Assembly (NCBI GenBank): GCA_963794415.1
Contig: CAWCDI010000005.1
Location: 124,001 to 188,000 of the forward strand
Length of the DNA: 64,000 nucleotides
Source: CAVPTL01 sp963794415
GTDB lineage: Bacteria; Actinomycetota; Thermoleophilia; Gaiellales; JAICJC01
Direction of reading: 5' to 3'
The notes under the pieces are model-generated. The model was given only the letters and a program-made list of their open reading frames with translations. It was not told where the DNA came from and did not search any database. Positions 56,721 to 64,000 of this stretch are shown here, in pieces. A program made the translations under genes and the position numbers. Position 1 is the first letter of the stretch, and every line of letters begins with the position of its first letter.

Positions 56721-57761
56721 TTGAATCGAGTCAAAGTTCTGTCACTTACAGTTGCGTTGGTGGCAGTCACAGCCGGGTTGGCAGCTTGTGGAAGCTCCAG
56801 CTCCTCCGGCAGCGACAGCAGTGGAGGCAGCGGGACCACGCCGCCTTCGGTCGGTGGAAAGGTCAACCTGGTTGCGTACTCGACGCCAGAGGCCTCTTAC
56901 ACCAAGCTCATCCCGGCGTTCAATGACACGCCGCAGGGCAAGGACGTGACGTTCAGCCAGTCCTACGGCGCATCCGGCGATCAGAGCCGGGCTGTGGACG
57001 CTGGCCAGCCGGCCGACTACGTGCACTTCGCACTGAGCACGGACATCGAGCGGCTCGTCGAGGACGGCAAGGTTGCCGCCAGCTGGGATCAGGGCGCCAA
57101 CAAGGGCATCGTCGCCGATAGCGTCGTGGTCTTTGTCGTCCGCAAGGGCAACCCGAAGAACATCACCACGTGGGACGACCTGGTCAAGCCGGGCGTTCAG
57201 GTGATCACGCCCAACCCGTTCACCTCGGGCAGCGCGCGCTGGAACATCATGGCCGCGTACGGTGCCGAGCTCAAGGAGGGCAAGACGCCCGCCGAGGCCC
57301 AGGCATACCTGAACACGCTGTTCCACAACGTCCCGGTCCAGGACGACAAGGGCAGCGCTGCACTGCAGACGTTCATCGGCGGCAAGGGTGACGTGCTGCT
57401 CGCCTATGAGCAGGACGCCAAGCTGGCCGAACAGGCCGGAGAGCCGATCCAGATCGTCTATCCGCCCTCGACCATCCTGATCCAGACCGTGGCTGCGCAG
57501 CTCAAGAGCTCATCTGCCGCTGGTGTTGCGTTCACCAAGTGGATGTGGACGGAGCCTGCCCAGACCATTCTGGCGCAGACCGGATACCGCTCGGTTGACC
57601 CGACCGTCGCTCAGAAGTACGCGTCGGATTACCCGGACGTCCCGACCTTCACGATCGACAGCCTCGGTGGCTGGGACAAGATCGCAGACACGTTCTTCGA
57701 TCCCGACACCGGCATCATGGCCAAGATCGAGAAGTCACTCGGAGTGTCGACCAGCAAGTGA
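56721..57761 (+). CDS. Sulfate/thiosulfate ABC transporter substrate-binding lipoprotein
   Basis: Binds sulfate or thiosulfate outside the membrane and delivers it to the CysT/CysW permease. The 346-residue protein has a lipoprotein signal ending LAACGSS (Cys23), a Ser/Gly linker, then the SBP fold of the Sbp/CysP group: LVAYSTPEASYTKLIPAF, FSQSYGASGDQSRAVDAGQP, ADYVHFALSTDIERLVEDGK, VVFVVRKGNPKNITTWDDL and VITPNPFTSGSARWNIMAAY. The start is TTG 56721, supported by GGAGGG. First gene of a four-gene operon. Confidence 0.92.
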   Translation: MNRVKVLSLTVALVAVTAGLAACGSSSSSGSDSSGGSGTTPPSVGGKVNLVAYSTPEASYTKLIPAFNDTPQGKDVTFSQSYGASGDQSRAVDAGQPADYVHFALSTDIERLVEDGKVAASWDQGANKGIVADSVVVFVVRKGNPKNITTWDDLVKPGVQVITPNPFTSGSARWNIMAAYGAELKEGKTPAEAQAYLNTLFHNVPVQDDKGSAALQTFIGGKGDVLLAYEQDAKLAEQAGEPIQIVYPPSTILIQTVAAQLKSSSAAGVAFTKWMWTEPAQTILAQTGYRSVDPTVAQKYASDYPDVPTFTIDSLGGWDKIADTFFDPDTGIMAKIEKSLGVSTSK

Positions 57762-58603
57762 GCACGGTCGTCGCAGAACCACCCCGGTCTTCCGGATCAG
57801 GACGTGGCTCTCTCAGCCTCGGCGGGGCACCTTCGGGTGTCGCGCCGGGGCTGGCGATCACCTACCTGAGCCTGATCGTCCTGCTGCCGCTGGCAGCGCT
57901 CGCATGGGTGACCGGCAAGGGCGGGTGGGAGCAGTTCCACACCGCCGTCACCGCACCCGACGCCCAGGCAGCAATCAAGCTGACCCTCGTGGTCTCGCTG
58001 CTCGTGGTGCTCATCAACGGAGTCTTCGGCACGCTCGTCGCATGGGTCATGGTGCGCGACGAGTTCCGCGGCAAGGCTTTTCTGAACTCACTGATCGACC
58101 TGCCGTTTGCCCTGCCCACGATCGTCGCCGGCCTCACGCTGCTGACGCTCTACGGGCCCAACTCGCCTATTGGCGTGAACGTTTCGTACACCCGCACGGC
58201 GGTGCTCCTGGCGCTGCTGTTCGAGACGCTGCCCTTCGTCATCCGAAGCGTGCAGCCGGTGCTCCTGGAGATGGACCGAGAGGTCGAGGACGCCGCCGCA
58301 TCGCTCGGCGCGACCCGCTTCACCGTCTTTCGCCGGGTCATCTTCCCGACCATCATGCCCGCCGCGATCTCCGGCTGCGCGCTTGCCTTTGCGCGCGCCA
58401 TCGGCGAGTTCGGGTCGGTGGTGCTGCTCTCCGGCAACGTGCCGTTCCACACTGAGGTCGCCTCGGTGCACATCTACGCCCAGATCGAGAGCGACAACCC
58501 GAGCGGCGCCGCGGCACTCGCGACGCTGATGCTGCTGATCGCCCTGCTGATCCTGCTCGCCATGGGCGCACTCGAACGCTGGGGGGCCAGGCATGATCGC
58601 TAA
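57758..58603 (+). CDS. cysT: Sulfate ABC transporter permease CysT
   Basis: Inner-membrane permease subunit of 281 residues with six helices. It has ITYLSLIVLLPLAALAWVTG, LPFALPTIVAGLTLLTLYG and the EAA loop DAAASLGATRFTVFRRVIFP followed by GCALAFARAIGEFGSVVLLS. GTG 57758 overlaps the SBP gene stop by 4 bp. Pairs with CysW and CysA. Confidence 0.93.
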   Translation: MSTVVAEPPRSSGSGRGSLSLGGAPSGVAPGLAITYLSLIVLLPLAALAWVTGKGGWEQFHTAVTAPDAQAAIKLTLVVSLLVVLINGVFGTLVAWVMVRDEFRGKAFLNSLIDLPFALPTIVAGLTLLTLYGPNSPIGVNVSYTRTAVLLALLFETLPFVIRSVQPVLLEMDREVEDAAASLGATRFTVFRRVIFPTIMPAAISGCALAFARAIGEFGSVVLLSGNVPFHTEVASVHIYAQIESDNPSGAAALATLMLLIALLILLAMGALERWGARHDR

Positions 58604-59405
58604 GTACGGACTGCGCATCGTTGCGCTCTTCTATCTCGCGGCGCTGCTGCTCGTGCCGGTGGCGATCATCCTCTACCACACGCTCGAGCACGGGATCGGC
58701 CCGGTCTGGTCGGCGTGGAACGAGACCGACGCGAAGAAGGCGCTCTTCCTGAGCCTCAAGATCGCGCTGATCGCCGTACCGCTCAACACCGTCTTCGGCG
58801 TCGTCTTCGCCCTGATGATCGTGCGCTCGAACATCAAGGGCAAGGCCTTCATGGAGGCGATGCTGAACATCCCGTTCGCCGTCTCCCCCGTGGTTGTCGG
58901 CCTCACGCTGATCCTCGTGTACGGCCAGTCTGGCTGGTTCGGCAGCTGGTTCATCGACCACGGCCACCCGATCATCTTCGCCGTCCCCGGCATGGTGATC
59001 GCCACCATCTTCGTCTCGCTGCCGTTCGTGGCGCGCGAGGTGATCCCGGTGCTGCGCGAGATCGGCACCGACCAGGAGCAGGCGGCATCCACTCTGGGCG
59101 CCACCAGCCGGCAGGTGTTCTGGCGCGTCACGCTCCCGGCCATCCGCTGGGGCGTCATCTACGGCGTGGTGCTCACCACCGCCCGGGCCATCGGCGAGTA
59201 CGGAGCGGTGGCCGTCGTTAGCGGTAACGTCATCGGGGGTACCCAGACGCTCCCGCTTCGTGTAGAAACTGAATACCAGAACTTCGATAGGGTAGGGGCG
59301 TATTCCGCGGGCCTGGAGCTGGCCCTGATCGCACTCTTCACTCTGTTCGTGATGAATCTGATCAAGCCCCGCAAGGAGAGCACACATGGCAATCGTCGCG
59401 TCTAA
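58593..59405 (+). CDS. cysW: Sulfate ABC transporter permease CysW
   Basis: Second permease subunit, 270 residues. It has VAIILYHTLEHGIGPVWSAW, LNIPFAVSPVVVGLTLILVY and the EAA loop QAASTLGATSRQVFWRVTLP followed by TTARAIGEYGAVAVVSGNVI, typical of CysW. Starts within the cysT end (11-bp overlap) and itself overlaps cysA by 20 bp. The 12-mer CGATAGGGTAGG seen in the operon leader recurs in its coding sequence at 59285-59296. Confidence 0.93.
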   Translation: MIAKYGLRIVALFYLAALLLVPVAIILYHTLEHGIGPVWSAWNETDAKKALFLSLKIALIAVPLNTVFGVVFALMIVRSNIKGKAFMEAMLNIPFAVSPVVVGLTLILVYGQSGWFGSWFIDHGHPIIFAVPGMVIATIFVSLPFVAREVIPVLREIGTDQEQAASTLGATSRQVFWRVTLPAIRWGVIYGVVLTTARAIGEYGAVAVVSGNVIGGTQTLPLRVETEYQNFDRVGAYSAGLELALIALFTLFVMNLIKPRKESTHGNRRV

Positions 59406-60375
59406 CGTCTCGAAGCGGTTCGGTGACTTTGCCGCGCTGGACAACGTCACGGTGGAGGTGCCCGACGGATCGCTGACGGCACTGCTCGGCCCTTCCGGTA
59501 GCGGCAAGTCCACGCTGCTGCGCGCAATCGGCGGCCTCGATCAGCCCGATAGCGGCGAGATCTGGATCGGCGGCGTGAACGTGACCAAGATGCCCGCCCA
59601 CAAGCGCGGCATCGGCTTCGTGTTCCAGCACTACGCGGCGTTCAAGCACATGACTGTGCGAAAGAACGTGGCGTTCGGCCTCGACATCCGCAAGCGGCCC
59701 AAGGCCGAGACGCGGAAGCGCGTGGACGATCTGCTCGAGCTGGTGCAGCTTTCAGGCTTCGCCGACCGCTACCCCGCCCAGCTCTCCGGCGGCCAGCGGC
59801 AGCGCATGGCGCTCGCCCGCGCGCTCGCCATCGAGCCCGAGGTGCTGCTGCTGGACGAGCCGTTCGGCGCCCTCGACGCCAACGTCCGCAAGGACCTCCG
59901 CGCGTGGCTTCGCCGGCTGCACGACGAGATGCACGTCACCACCGTGTTCGTCACCCATGACCAGGAAGAGGCCATGGAGGTGTCCGACCGCATCGTGATC
60001 GTGAACCACGGCCAGATCGAGCAGGTGGGCGATCCGTACGAGCTCTACGACCACCCGGTCAACGACTTCGTGATGGGCTTCGTCGGCCCGGTCACGCGGC
60101 TCGGCGACACGCTGATCCGCCCGCACGACATCGAGATCCGGCTGCAGCCCAACGGCACCACGCACGCCGCCCGCATCGAGCACATCGCGCGGCTCGGCTT
60201 CGAGGTGCGCATCGACATGAAGCTCGAGGACGGCCAGGAGACCTCGGTGCAGGTCACCCGCGAGGAGTCCCGCGTGCTCGACCTGGAGCAGGGCAAGTCG
60301 GTGTACGTCCGGCCGCGGCCCGAAGCGCATGTGGCCCCGGTCACAGAGACGCTCACAGAGCCTGAACCTGTCTGA
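59386..60375 (+). CDS. cysA: Sulfate ABC transporter ATP-binding protein CysA
   Basis: ATPase subunit, 329 residues. Walker A GPSGSGKST (about 35-43), Q-loop GFVFQHYAAFKHMTVRKNVA, signature LSGGQRQRMALARALA, Walker B VLLLDEPFGALDA and the switch His in VFVTHDQEEAMEVSDR. After the nucleotide domain comes the short CysA-type C-terminal domain (DFVMGFVGPVTRLGDTLIRP). Overlaps cysW; last transport gene of the operon. Confidence 0.95.
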   Translation: MAIVASNVSKRFGDFAALDNVTVEVPDGSLTALLGPSGSGKSTLLRAIGGLDQPDSGEIWIGGVNVTKMPAHKRGIGFVFQHYAAFKHMTVRKNVAFGLDIRKRPKAETRKRVDDLLELVQLSGFADRYPAQLSGGQRQRMALARALAIEPEVLLLDEPFGALDANVRKDLRAWLRRLHDEMHVTTVFVTHDQEEAMEVSDRIVIVNHGQIEQVGDPYELYDHPVNDFVMGFVGPVTRLGDTLIRPHDIEIRLQPNGTTHAARIEHIARLGFEVRIDMKLEDGQETSVQVTREESRVLDLEQGKSVYVRPRPEAHVAPVTETLTEPEPV

Positions 60376-60389
60376 GCCATACTGTGCGG

Positions 60390-61136
60390 ATGGACGGATC
60401 GCCGACCATCCGCACACGGCGAGCCGAGTTCCTGCGCACGGTGGGCATCGCGCTGGTGCTCACGGTGGCGGTCGTCGCCGCCTTCTACGTCCTGCGCCCC
60501 AAGGCACCCGCCCCGCCGCCGGCGGCAAAGCCCACCGCAGCTGATCTGGCGGCGCCCGCGTCGCTGAAGGCTGCGGCCGCGGCGAGCGGATGGAAGCCCA
60601 ACACCGAGCCGGGTGTCGGCTCCGTCGAGAACAAGCCCGCGTCGGACGAGGGCTCGCCGTCCAACGACGCGCTCCTGCCGGTGGGGACGCAGGCGCCGCA
60701 GTTCACGCTGAAGACCCCGCAGGGCGAGTCAGTGTCGCTCAGCTCGATGCGCGGCAAGGCTGTGCTGCTCGAGTTCTTCGCGTCGTGGTGCCCGCACTGT
60801 GTGGCCGAGGCGCCGCACCTGGCGGCGCTCGCGCGGAGCTTCGCCGGGCAACCGGTCGCGTTTGCGTCCATCAACGCCGACTCGGAGGACGCCGGCAGCG
60901 TCTACGCCTACCACCGGTACTTCGGCCTGCCGTTCCCGGCGCTGGTGGATCCGGGCCAGCACGCCGGCAGCTACAGCCACCCGGGCAGCGTGGGCAAGGT
61001 CTCGGCGGCCTACAAGATCGCCGACTTCCCCACGTTCTACGTGCTCGACAAGAACGGCATCGTCCGCTGGCGAAACGACCGCGAGCAGCCGGACGCCGCG
61101 ATCAAGCAGGCGATCCAGCGCGCGCTCGGTGAATAA
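60390..61136 (+). CDS. Membrane-anchored TlpA/ResA-like thioredoxin
   Basis: A 248-residue redox protein. One N-terminal helix (TVGIALVLTVAVVAAFYVLR) anchors it outside the membrane; a Pro/Ala linker leads to an AhpC/TSA-Redoxin domain: LPVGTQAPQFTLKTPQGESV, the active site FFASWCPHCVAEAPHLAALA and cis-Pro region IADFPTFYVLDKNGIV. CPHC is unusual among TlpA proteins (commonly CxPC or CPPC). Possibly disulfide reduction for cytochrome or enzyme maturation, or redox handling of sulfur compounds since it follows the sulfate genes 14 bp downstream. GTG 60384 is an alternative start. Its TAA lies in palindrome copy 5. Confidence 0.85.
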   Translation: MDGSPTIRTRRAEFLRTVGIALVLTVAVVAAFYVLRPKAPAPPPAAKPTAADLAAPASLKAAAAASGWKPNTEPGVGSVENKPASDEGSPSNDALLPVGTQAPQFTLKTPQGESVSLSSMRGKAVLLEFFASWCPHCVAEAPHLAALARSFAGQPVAFASINADSEDAGSVYAYHRYFGLPFPALVDPGQHAGSYSHPGSVGKVSAAYKIADFPTFYVLDKNGIVRWRNDREQPDAAIKQAIQRALGE

Positions 61137-61161
61137 CCGGTGCCTGGCACCGGCGATTCAC
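61129..61161. repeat. Dispersed intergenic palindrome, copy 5
   Basis: Arms GTGAATAACCGGTGCC and GGCACCGGCGATTCAC around a central T, with one mismatch. It contains the TAA stop of the thioredoxin gene and the TGA stop of the convergent small gene, so both neighbours end inside it. Confidence 0.85.
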
Positions 61162-61340
61162 GCGTAGTGCTCGATGCCCTGGTAGCGCATCGCGTCGGCC
61201 TCGGCCTGGATGCGCTCGTGCGACGTCGGGGTGTGGGCGAGCGGCCGCACGGCGAGCACCATCTGGCTCACAGGTGAGGACGGCGGCGGCCCGGTGAAGG
61301 TCTGCGAGAGCAGGGCGCTCGTGGGATCGATGCTGGGCAT
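61158..61340 (-). CDS. Small hypothetical protein
   Basis: A 60-residue protein I cannot assign (QTFTGPPPSSPVSQMVLAVR, then HERIQAEADAMRYQGIEHYA). The last third could be an amphipathic helix. ATG 61340; it lies 34 bp after the kinase gene stop on the same strand and may be co-transcribed. Its TGA stop is inside palindrome copy 5. Coding is likely from codon use but not certain. Confidence 0.5.
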   Translation of the reverse strand: MPSIDPTSALLSQTFTGPPPSSPVSQMVLAVRPLAHTPTSHERIQAEADAMRYQGIEHYA

Positions 61341-61374
61341 CTGATCTCGTTCTAGCGCAGCGCCGGGCCGATTT

Positions 61375-62298
61375 CTAGCTGCGCACCTCTGCCCCGGCAC
61401 CGTTGGTGAGCACCTTCTCGCGCGCCGTGACCAGGTGGTAGAGCACCAGGAGCTGCACCAGCGCGAGCGAGTCGGAGCGATGCAGGAGGGTGCCCACCGT
61501 GAACTCGCCGAGCCGCTCGGAGCGCAGGTGGCTCGCGAAGTGCATGTGGCTCCAGATGCGCTCCTCCAGCTCGAGCGCGACGCTCGGCTCAAGCGTGCCG
61601 GGGACGAACAGATCCTGCGCGCCGCCGGTGCCGATCTGGGTGAGCTTCTCGTCGGCGTCGCCGATCACGTCCTCCAGATCGGGGTGCGGCAGGCCGGGGC
61701 GAAGCAGCAGGTGGGCGTCGAGGTGGGCCGAGTCGGCGTCGCCCGCCGGCTCCGAGAACCGCACCACCATGTCGGCCTGGTTCTGCTGCGGCCGGATGTA
61801 CATGTCGGCGTCGGGCTCCCGCCGGTCGATCTCGGCCAGCACCTGATCGGTGGTGTAGCCGCGGCGCGAGCAGTCGCGCGCGACCTTCCACTGCCGGCGC
61901 AGGTGGTCGGGCGGGTCGAGGAAGACGCGGATGTCGTAGCACTCGCTCATCTCGGGCGTGTGGTAGCCGAGCAGGCCCTCGACGATCACGAAGCGGCGCG
62001 GCGCGAGGTACACCGGCGGCCCGAACGTGCCGTCGGAGTGGCGGTAGACGGGCTTCAGGATCGGCTCGCCCTGGCGCAGCAGCCGGAGGTGCTGATCCAT
62101 CACGTCGAGGTAGTTGCACGCGGGGTCGAGCGGGGTGATCTGACGGCCGGCGCGCTGGGCCCGGTCGAACCGGTGGTAGTCGTCCAGGCAGACGTGCGAG
62201 ACGGCGTCGGCGCCGAGCACGCGGACGAGGCCGCGGGTGAGCGTCGTCTTCCCGCTGGCGGAGTCACCCACCACTCCAAGCAAGATCGGTCTGGGCAT
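61375..62298 (-). CDS. Phosphoribulokinase/uridine-kinase family protein
   Basis: A 307-residue kinase with P-loop GVVGDSASGKTTLTRG, CLDDYHRFDRAQRAGRQITP (the Asp-Asp-Tyr of PRK), LDPACNYLDVMDQHLRLLRQ, KPVYRHSDGTFGPP and VIVEGLLGYHTPEMSECYDI. These are close to prokaryotic phosphoribulokinase, and the C-terminal ~100 residues are extended relative to uridine kinase. No Rubisco or other Calvin-cycle gene is in the window, so it may act on ribulose-5-phosphate elsewhere in metabolism or on another sugar phosphate. ATG 62298. Confidence 0.82.
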   Translation of the reverse strand: MPRPILLGVVGDSASGKTTLTRGLVRVLGADAVSHVCLDDYHRFDRAQRAGRQITPLDPACNYLDVMDQHLRLLRQGEPILKPVYRHSDGTFGPPVYLAPRRFVIVEGLLGYHTPEMSECYDIRVFLDPPDHLRRQWKVARDCSRRGYTTDQVLAEIDRREPDADMYIRPQQNQADMVVRFSEPAGDADSAHLDAHLLLRPGLPHPDLEDVIGDADEKLTQIGTGGAQDLFVPGTLEPSVALELEERIWSHMHFASHLRSERLGEFTVGTLLHRSDSLALVQLLVLYHLVTAREKVLTNGAGAEVRS

Positions 62299-62333
62299 GC
62301 TGAGCCGAGTCTATCCGGAGGTGTGTCAACAGC

Positions 62334-62361
62334 TTGACAGCGTCCCCCGAACGGGTAGTCT
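62334..62361 (+). promoter_or_regulatory. Promoter of the FN3 surface-protein gene
   Basis: TTGACA (62334-62339), 16-bp spacer, TAGTCT (62356-62361). The predicted start site is near 62368, giving a leader of about 58 nt before ATG 62426. Confidence 0.65.
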
Positions 62362-62425
62362 TGCCTCATACTCTTCACGCGGGGGGCCGGTGGGCGGTTG
62401 ACCCTGCGTGGGATTCGAGGCGGCA

Positions 62426-63646
62426 ATGACACGGATTCGCACAATCCCGATCGTGATCCTGGCTGTGGTGGCGCTGAGCGCCGTCACGAGCAGCGGCATG
62501 GCGTTCGGCGGGACGGTCACGCCCCCCGCGCCAACGACGGGAGGGAGCGGCGGCGGAGGCGGCGTCACACCCCCCTCGACCAACACCGGCGGCGGCTCAT
62601 CCTCCGGCGGAACATCTTCGGGCGGCACCTCGTCATCGGGCGGCACGACCTCCTCCGGCGGCACGACGTCCTCCGGTGGCGGCTCGACCTCGACGGGCAC
62701 GACAGGCACCGGCGGCGGTACCACCACGGTGCACCACTCTGCCCCGCCCGCCCCGACGTCGGTGCACGCCGCCGCGATCGGCCCGGCAGCGATCAAGGTG
62801 AAGTGGCTCCTGCCGAGCAGCTCGCTGATCCACGACGTGGTCGTCCGCCGCGGCGCAGAGGGCAGCTGCCCCCGGTCGCCGAGCGAGGGCAAGGCGATCG
62901 GCGGGAACGCCGTGCGCCAGAGCCAGCCCGATACCTCGGTGGCTGCCGGCACCAAGTACTGCTACAGCGTGTTCACGGTCGGAAGCTACGGCCACGGTCG
63001 CAGCAGCGCGAATGCGCTCAGCGCCGCCGGGGCAGTGACCGGCGTGAAGGCCGTCGCCTCGCCCGGCAAGGTCAACATCACGTGGGCGCCCGCCAAGGGC
63101 GCGGCCGACTACATCGTGGTTGCCAGCTCCAAGGGCTGCCCCACCCGTCCGGCCGGCGCTCGGCAGATCCCCATCGTCAGTAGCCGCCACGCCGTCGATA
63201 CCAAGGGCACCGGCGGCGACAAGGTCTGCTATTCGGTGTTCGCGACCAACGGCGCGGCCTTCTCACACTCGGCCGCAACGACGTCGTCGGTGGACTACGT
63301 CGCGCCGGCATCGGCGTCGAACGCCACGCCCAGCACCGGCGCGGCGACCACGACGCCGCCCGCCACCGCAGCCTCCAGCTCGTCGTCGTCGGCGTTCAGC
63401 TCGAGCCTGGTGAAGATCGTCGGCGCCGTCGCCGTTGCAGTGCTCGTCCTGGCGGCGATCGCCTTCCTGATCATCCGGTTCGTGGGCCGCTCGCGGGACG
63501 ATGACTGGCAGTACACCTCGCGCGGCGGTGGCGGCAGCAGCCGGAGCATCGCGCTCGGCAGCTACGACGGCGCAGCACTCGTCATCCCCGCAGTCATCGT
63601 GGTGATCGGCGTCGGACTCCTCGTCGCGGCAGCGCTGACGCTGTGA
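62426..63646 (+). CDS. Surface protein with Gly/Ser/Thr stalk, two FN3-like domains and C-terminal membrane helices
   Basis: A 406-residue protein. A signal peptide (TIPIVILAVVALSAVTSSGM) is followed by a low-complexity stalk (about 28-100) of repeated SSGGT units, two fibronectin-III-like domains with conserved Cys (SVHAAAIGPAAIKVKWLLPS, GTKYCYSVFTVGSYG; GVKAVASPGKVNITWAPAKG, KVCYSVFATNG), a second Ser/Thr linker and two membrane helices (VAVAVLVLAAIAFLIIRFVG and VIPAVIVVIGVGLLVAAALT). It probably holds FN3 domains at the cell surface. CGAGGCGG before ATG 62426 favours that start over GTG 62408. The next gene starts in its GTGA. Confidence 0.78.
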   Translation: MTRIRTIPIVILAVVALSAVTSSGMAFGGTVTPPAPTTGGSGGGGGVTPPSTNTGGGSSSGGTSSGGTSSSGGTTSSGGTTSSGGGSTSTGTTGTGGGTTTVHHSAPPAPTSVHAAAIGPAAIKVKWLLPSSSLIHDVVVRRGAEGSCPRSPSEGKAIGGNAVRQSQPDTSVAAGTKYCYSVFTVGSYGHGRSSANALSAAGAVTGVKAVASPGKVNITWAPAKGAADYIVVASSKGCPTRPAGARQIPIVSSRHAVDTKGTGGDKVCYSVFATNGAAFSHSAATTSSVDYVAPASASNATPSTGAATTTPPATAASSSSSSAFSSSLVKIVGAVAVAVLVLAAIAFLIIRFVGRSRDDDWQYTSRGGGGSSRSIALGSYDGAALVIPAVIVVIGVGLLVAAALTL

Positions 63647-64000
63647 GCCGCGTGCGCCTCACTCTCGCCGTCGTCGTGCTCGCCGCGCTGGCATTCGTGC
63701 CGAGCGCGTTCGCCGGGCCGGGCCTGCCGTTCTCGGGCCAGGACGACATCGGATTCAACGCCGACATCGGCAGCACCGACACCGCGACGCTCTCGATCAC
63801 CAACTCCGACACCGTTCCGCACCTCATCAACACCATCACGGTGTCGGGTGACCTCGCGTTCTCGAACGGCACGGCTGCGACAACACGACGCTCAACCCCG
63901 GCGACCAGTGCCTGGTGGGCGTGACGTTCCAGCCGGGATCGGTCGGCATCAAGACCGCCCAGCTGATCGCCACGTACGACGGCGGCAGCACCCAGGGCGG
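63643..64000 (+). CDS. Secreted Ig-like (choice-of-anchor/ASH-type) protein, partial, one frameshift
   Basis: Begins with a signal peptide (LTLAVVVLAALAFVPSAFAG) and an Ig-like domain of the centrosomal ASH/choice-of-anchor D type (IGSTDTATLSITNSDTVPHL, then CDNTTLNPGDQCLVGVTFQP and GIKTAQLIATYDGG). The frame shifts near 63870 (GGCACGGCTGCGAC), and the gene continues beyond the window. GTG 63643 overlaps the FN3 gene stop, so the two surface proteins are co-expressed. Confidence 0.7.

Overview
The window is very GC-rich DNA (roughly 70% by eye) with actinobacterial gene style: many GTG and TTG starts, tightly packed operons with 4-bp ATGA/GTGA overlaps, and several promoters whose -10 box sits 7-8 bp before the start codon (leaderless mRNAs). 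The GlgE/TreS-maltokinase pair, SARP and SpoIIE-type regulators, TMEM175-type channel and DUF11/propeller surface proteins fit Actinomycetota. I would guess class Thermoleophilia (Solirubrobacterales-like), but this rests on gene content, not on a marker gene.

Layout. 1-4.3 kb: alpha-glucan synthesis from trehalose (TreS-maltokinase fusion cut by the window edge, GlgE). 4.4-15.7 kb: MFS exporter, two cupin proteins, a winged-helix protein, a secreted hydrolase, a TMEM175-type channel, a GH43 enzyme, a TetR regulator with two operators next to a shortened SDR, a DNA glycosylase and an acyl-CoA synthetase. 15.8-26 kb: a DUF11 surface protein, an L,D-transpeptidase, SoxR with its operator, PadR plus membrane protein, an STAS protein, a secreted propeller protein, an EamA exporter and a methyltransferase. 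26-36 kb: one long leftward operon encoding the whole route from an aromatic aldehyde through 4-hydroxybenzoate and protocatechuate to succinyl-CoA and acetyl-CoA (aldehyde dehydrogenase, pcaI, J, H, G, B, D, C, thiolase, pobA), with a divergent IclR regulator. 36-41.5 kb: a ROK-like protein lacking the usual catalytic Asp, a class II aldolase, a Tat-exported amine oxidase, an SDR and a secreted ricin-fold protein. 41.5-50 kb: a partner-switching module (membrane sensor, GAF-SpoIIE phosphatase, HATPase, two STAS proteins) read into a hypothetical gene and a phytoene-dehydrogenase-like gene, facing a SARP/AAA regulator. 50-51.8 kb: homocysteine methyltransferase/MTHFR fusion. 51.8-53.7 kb: a small zinc-ribbon/HTH gene followed by two non-coding repeat arrays. 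53.7-56.3 kb: FAD oxidase and a second propeller protein. 56.3-61 kb: a sulfate/thiosulfate ABC operon with an XRE regulator and a TlpA-like thioredoxin. 61-64 kb: an orphan phosphoribulokinase and two surface proteins.

The least explained part is 51.86-53.70 kb. Nine 33-bp units (52508-53178), each able to fold into a hairpin and carrying two CCA-NN-TGG boxes, are separated by two alternating classes of spacer. Distances between neighbouring boxes cluster near 23, 45 and 67 bp. The array lies upstream of an orphan Cys2-Cys/His plus HTH protein. A second tandem array of about 154-bp units lies beside it. A separate family of intergenic palindromes (core GGTGCC-N-GGCACC) occurs five times and supplies stop codons to flanking genes.

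Caution: many genes between 15.8-18.8, 26-35, 42-51, 53.7-56 and 63.8-64 kb need one or more single-base corrections to read through, while other stretches are clean. This looks more like consensus error than mass pseudogenisation, so I annotate these as genes with frameshifts.
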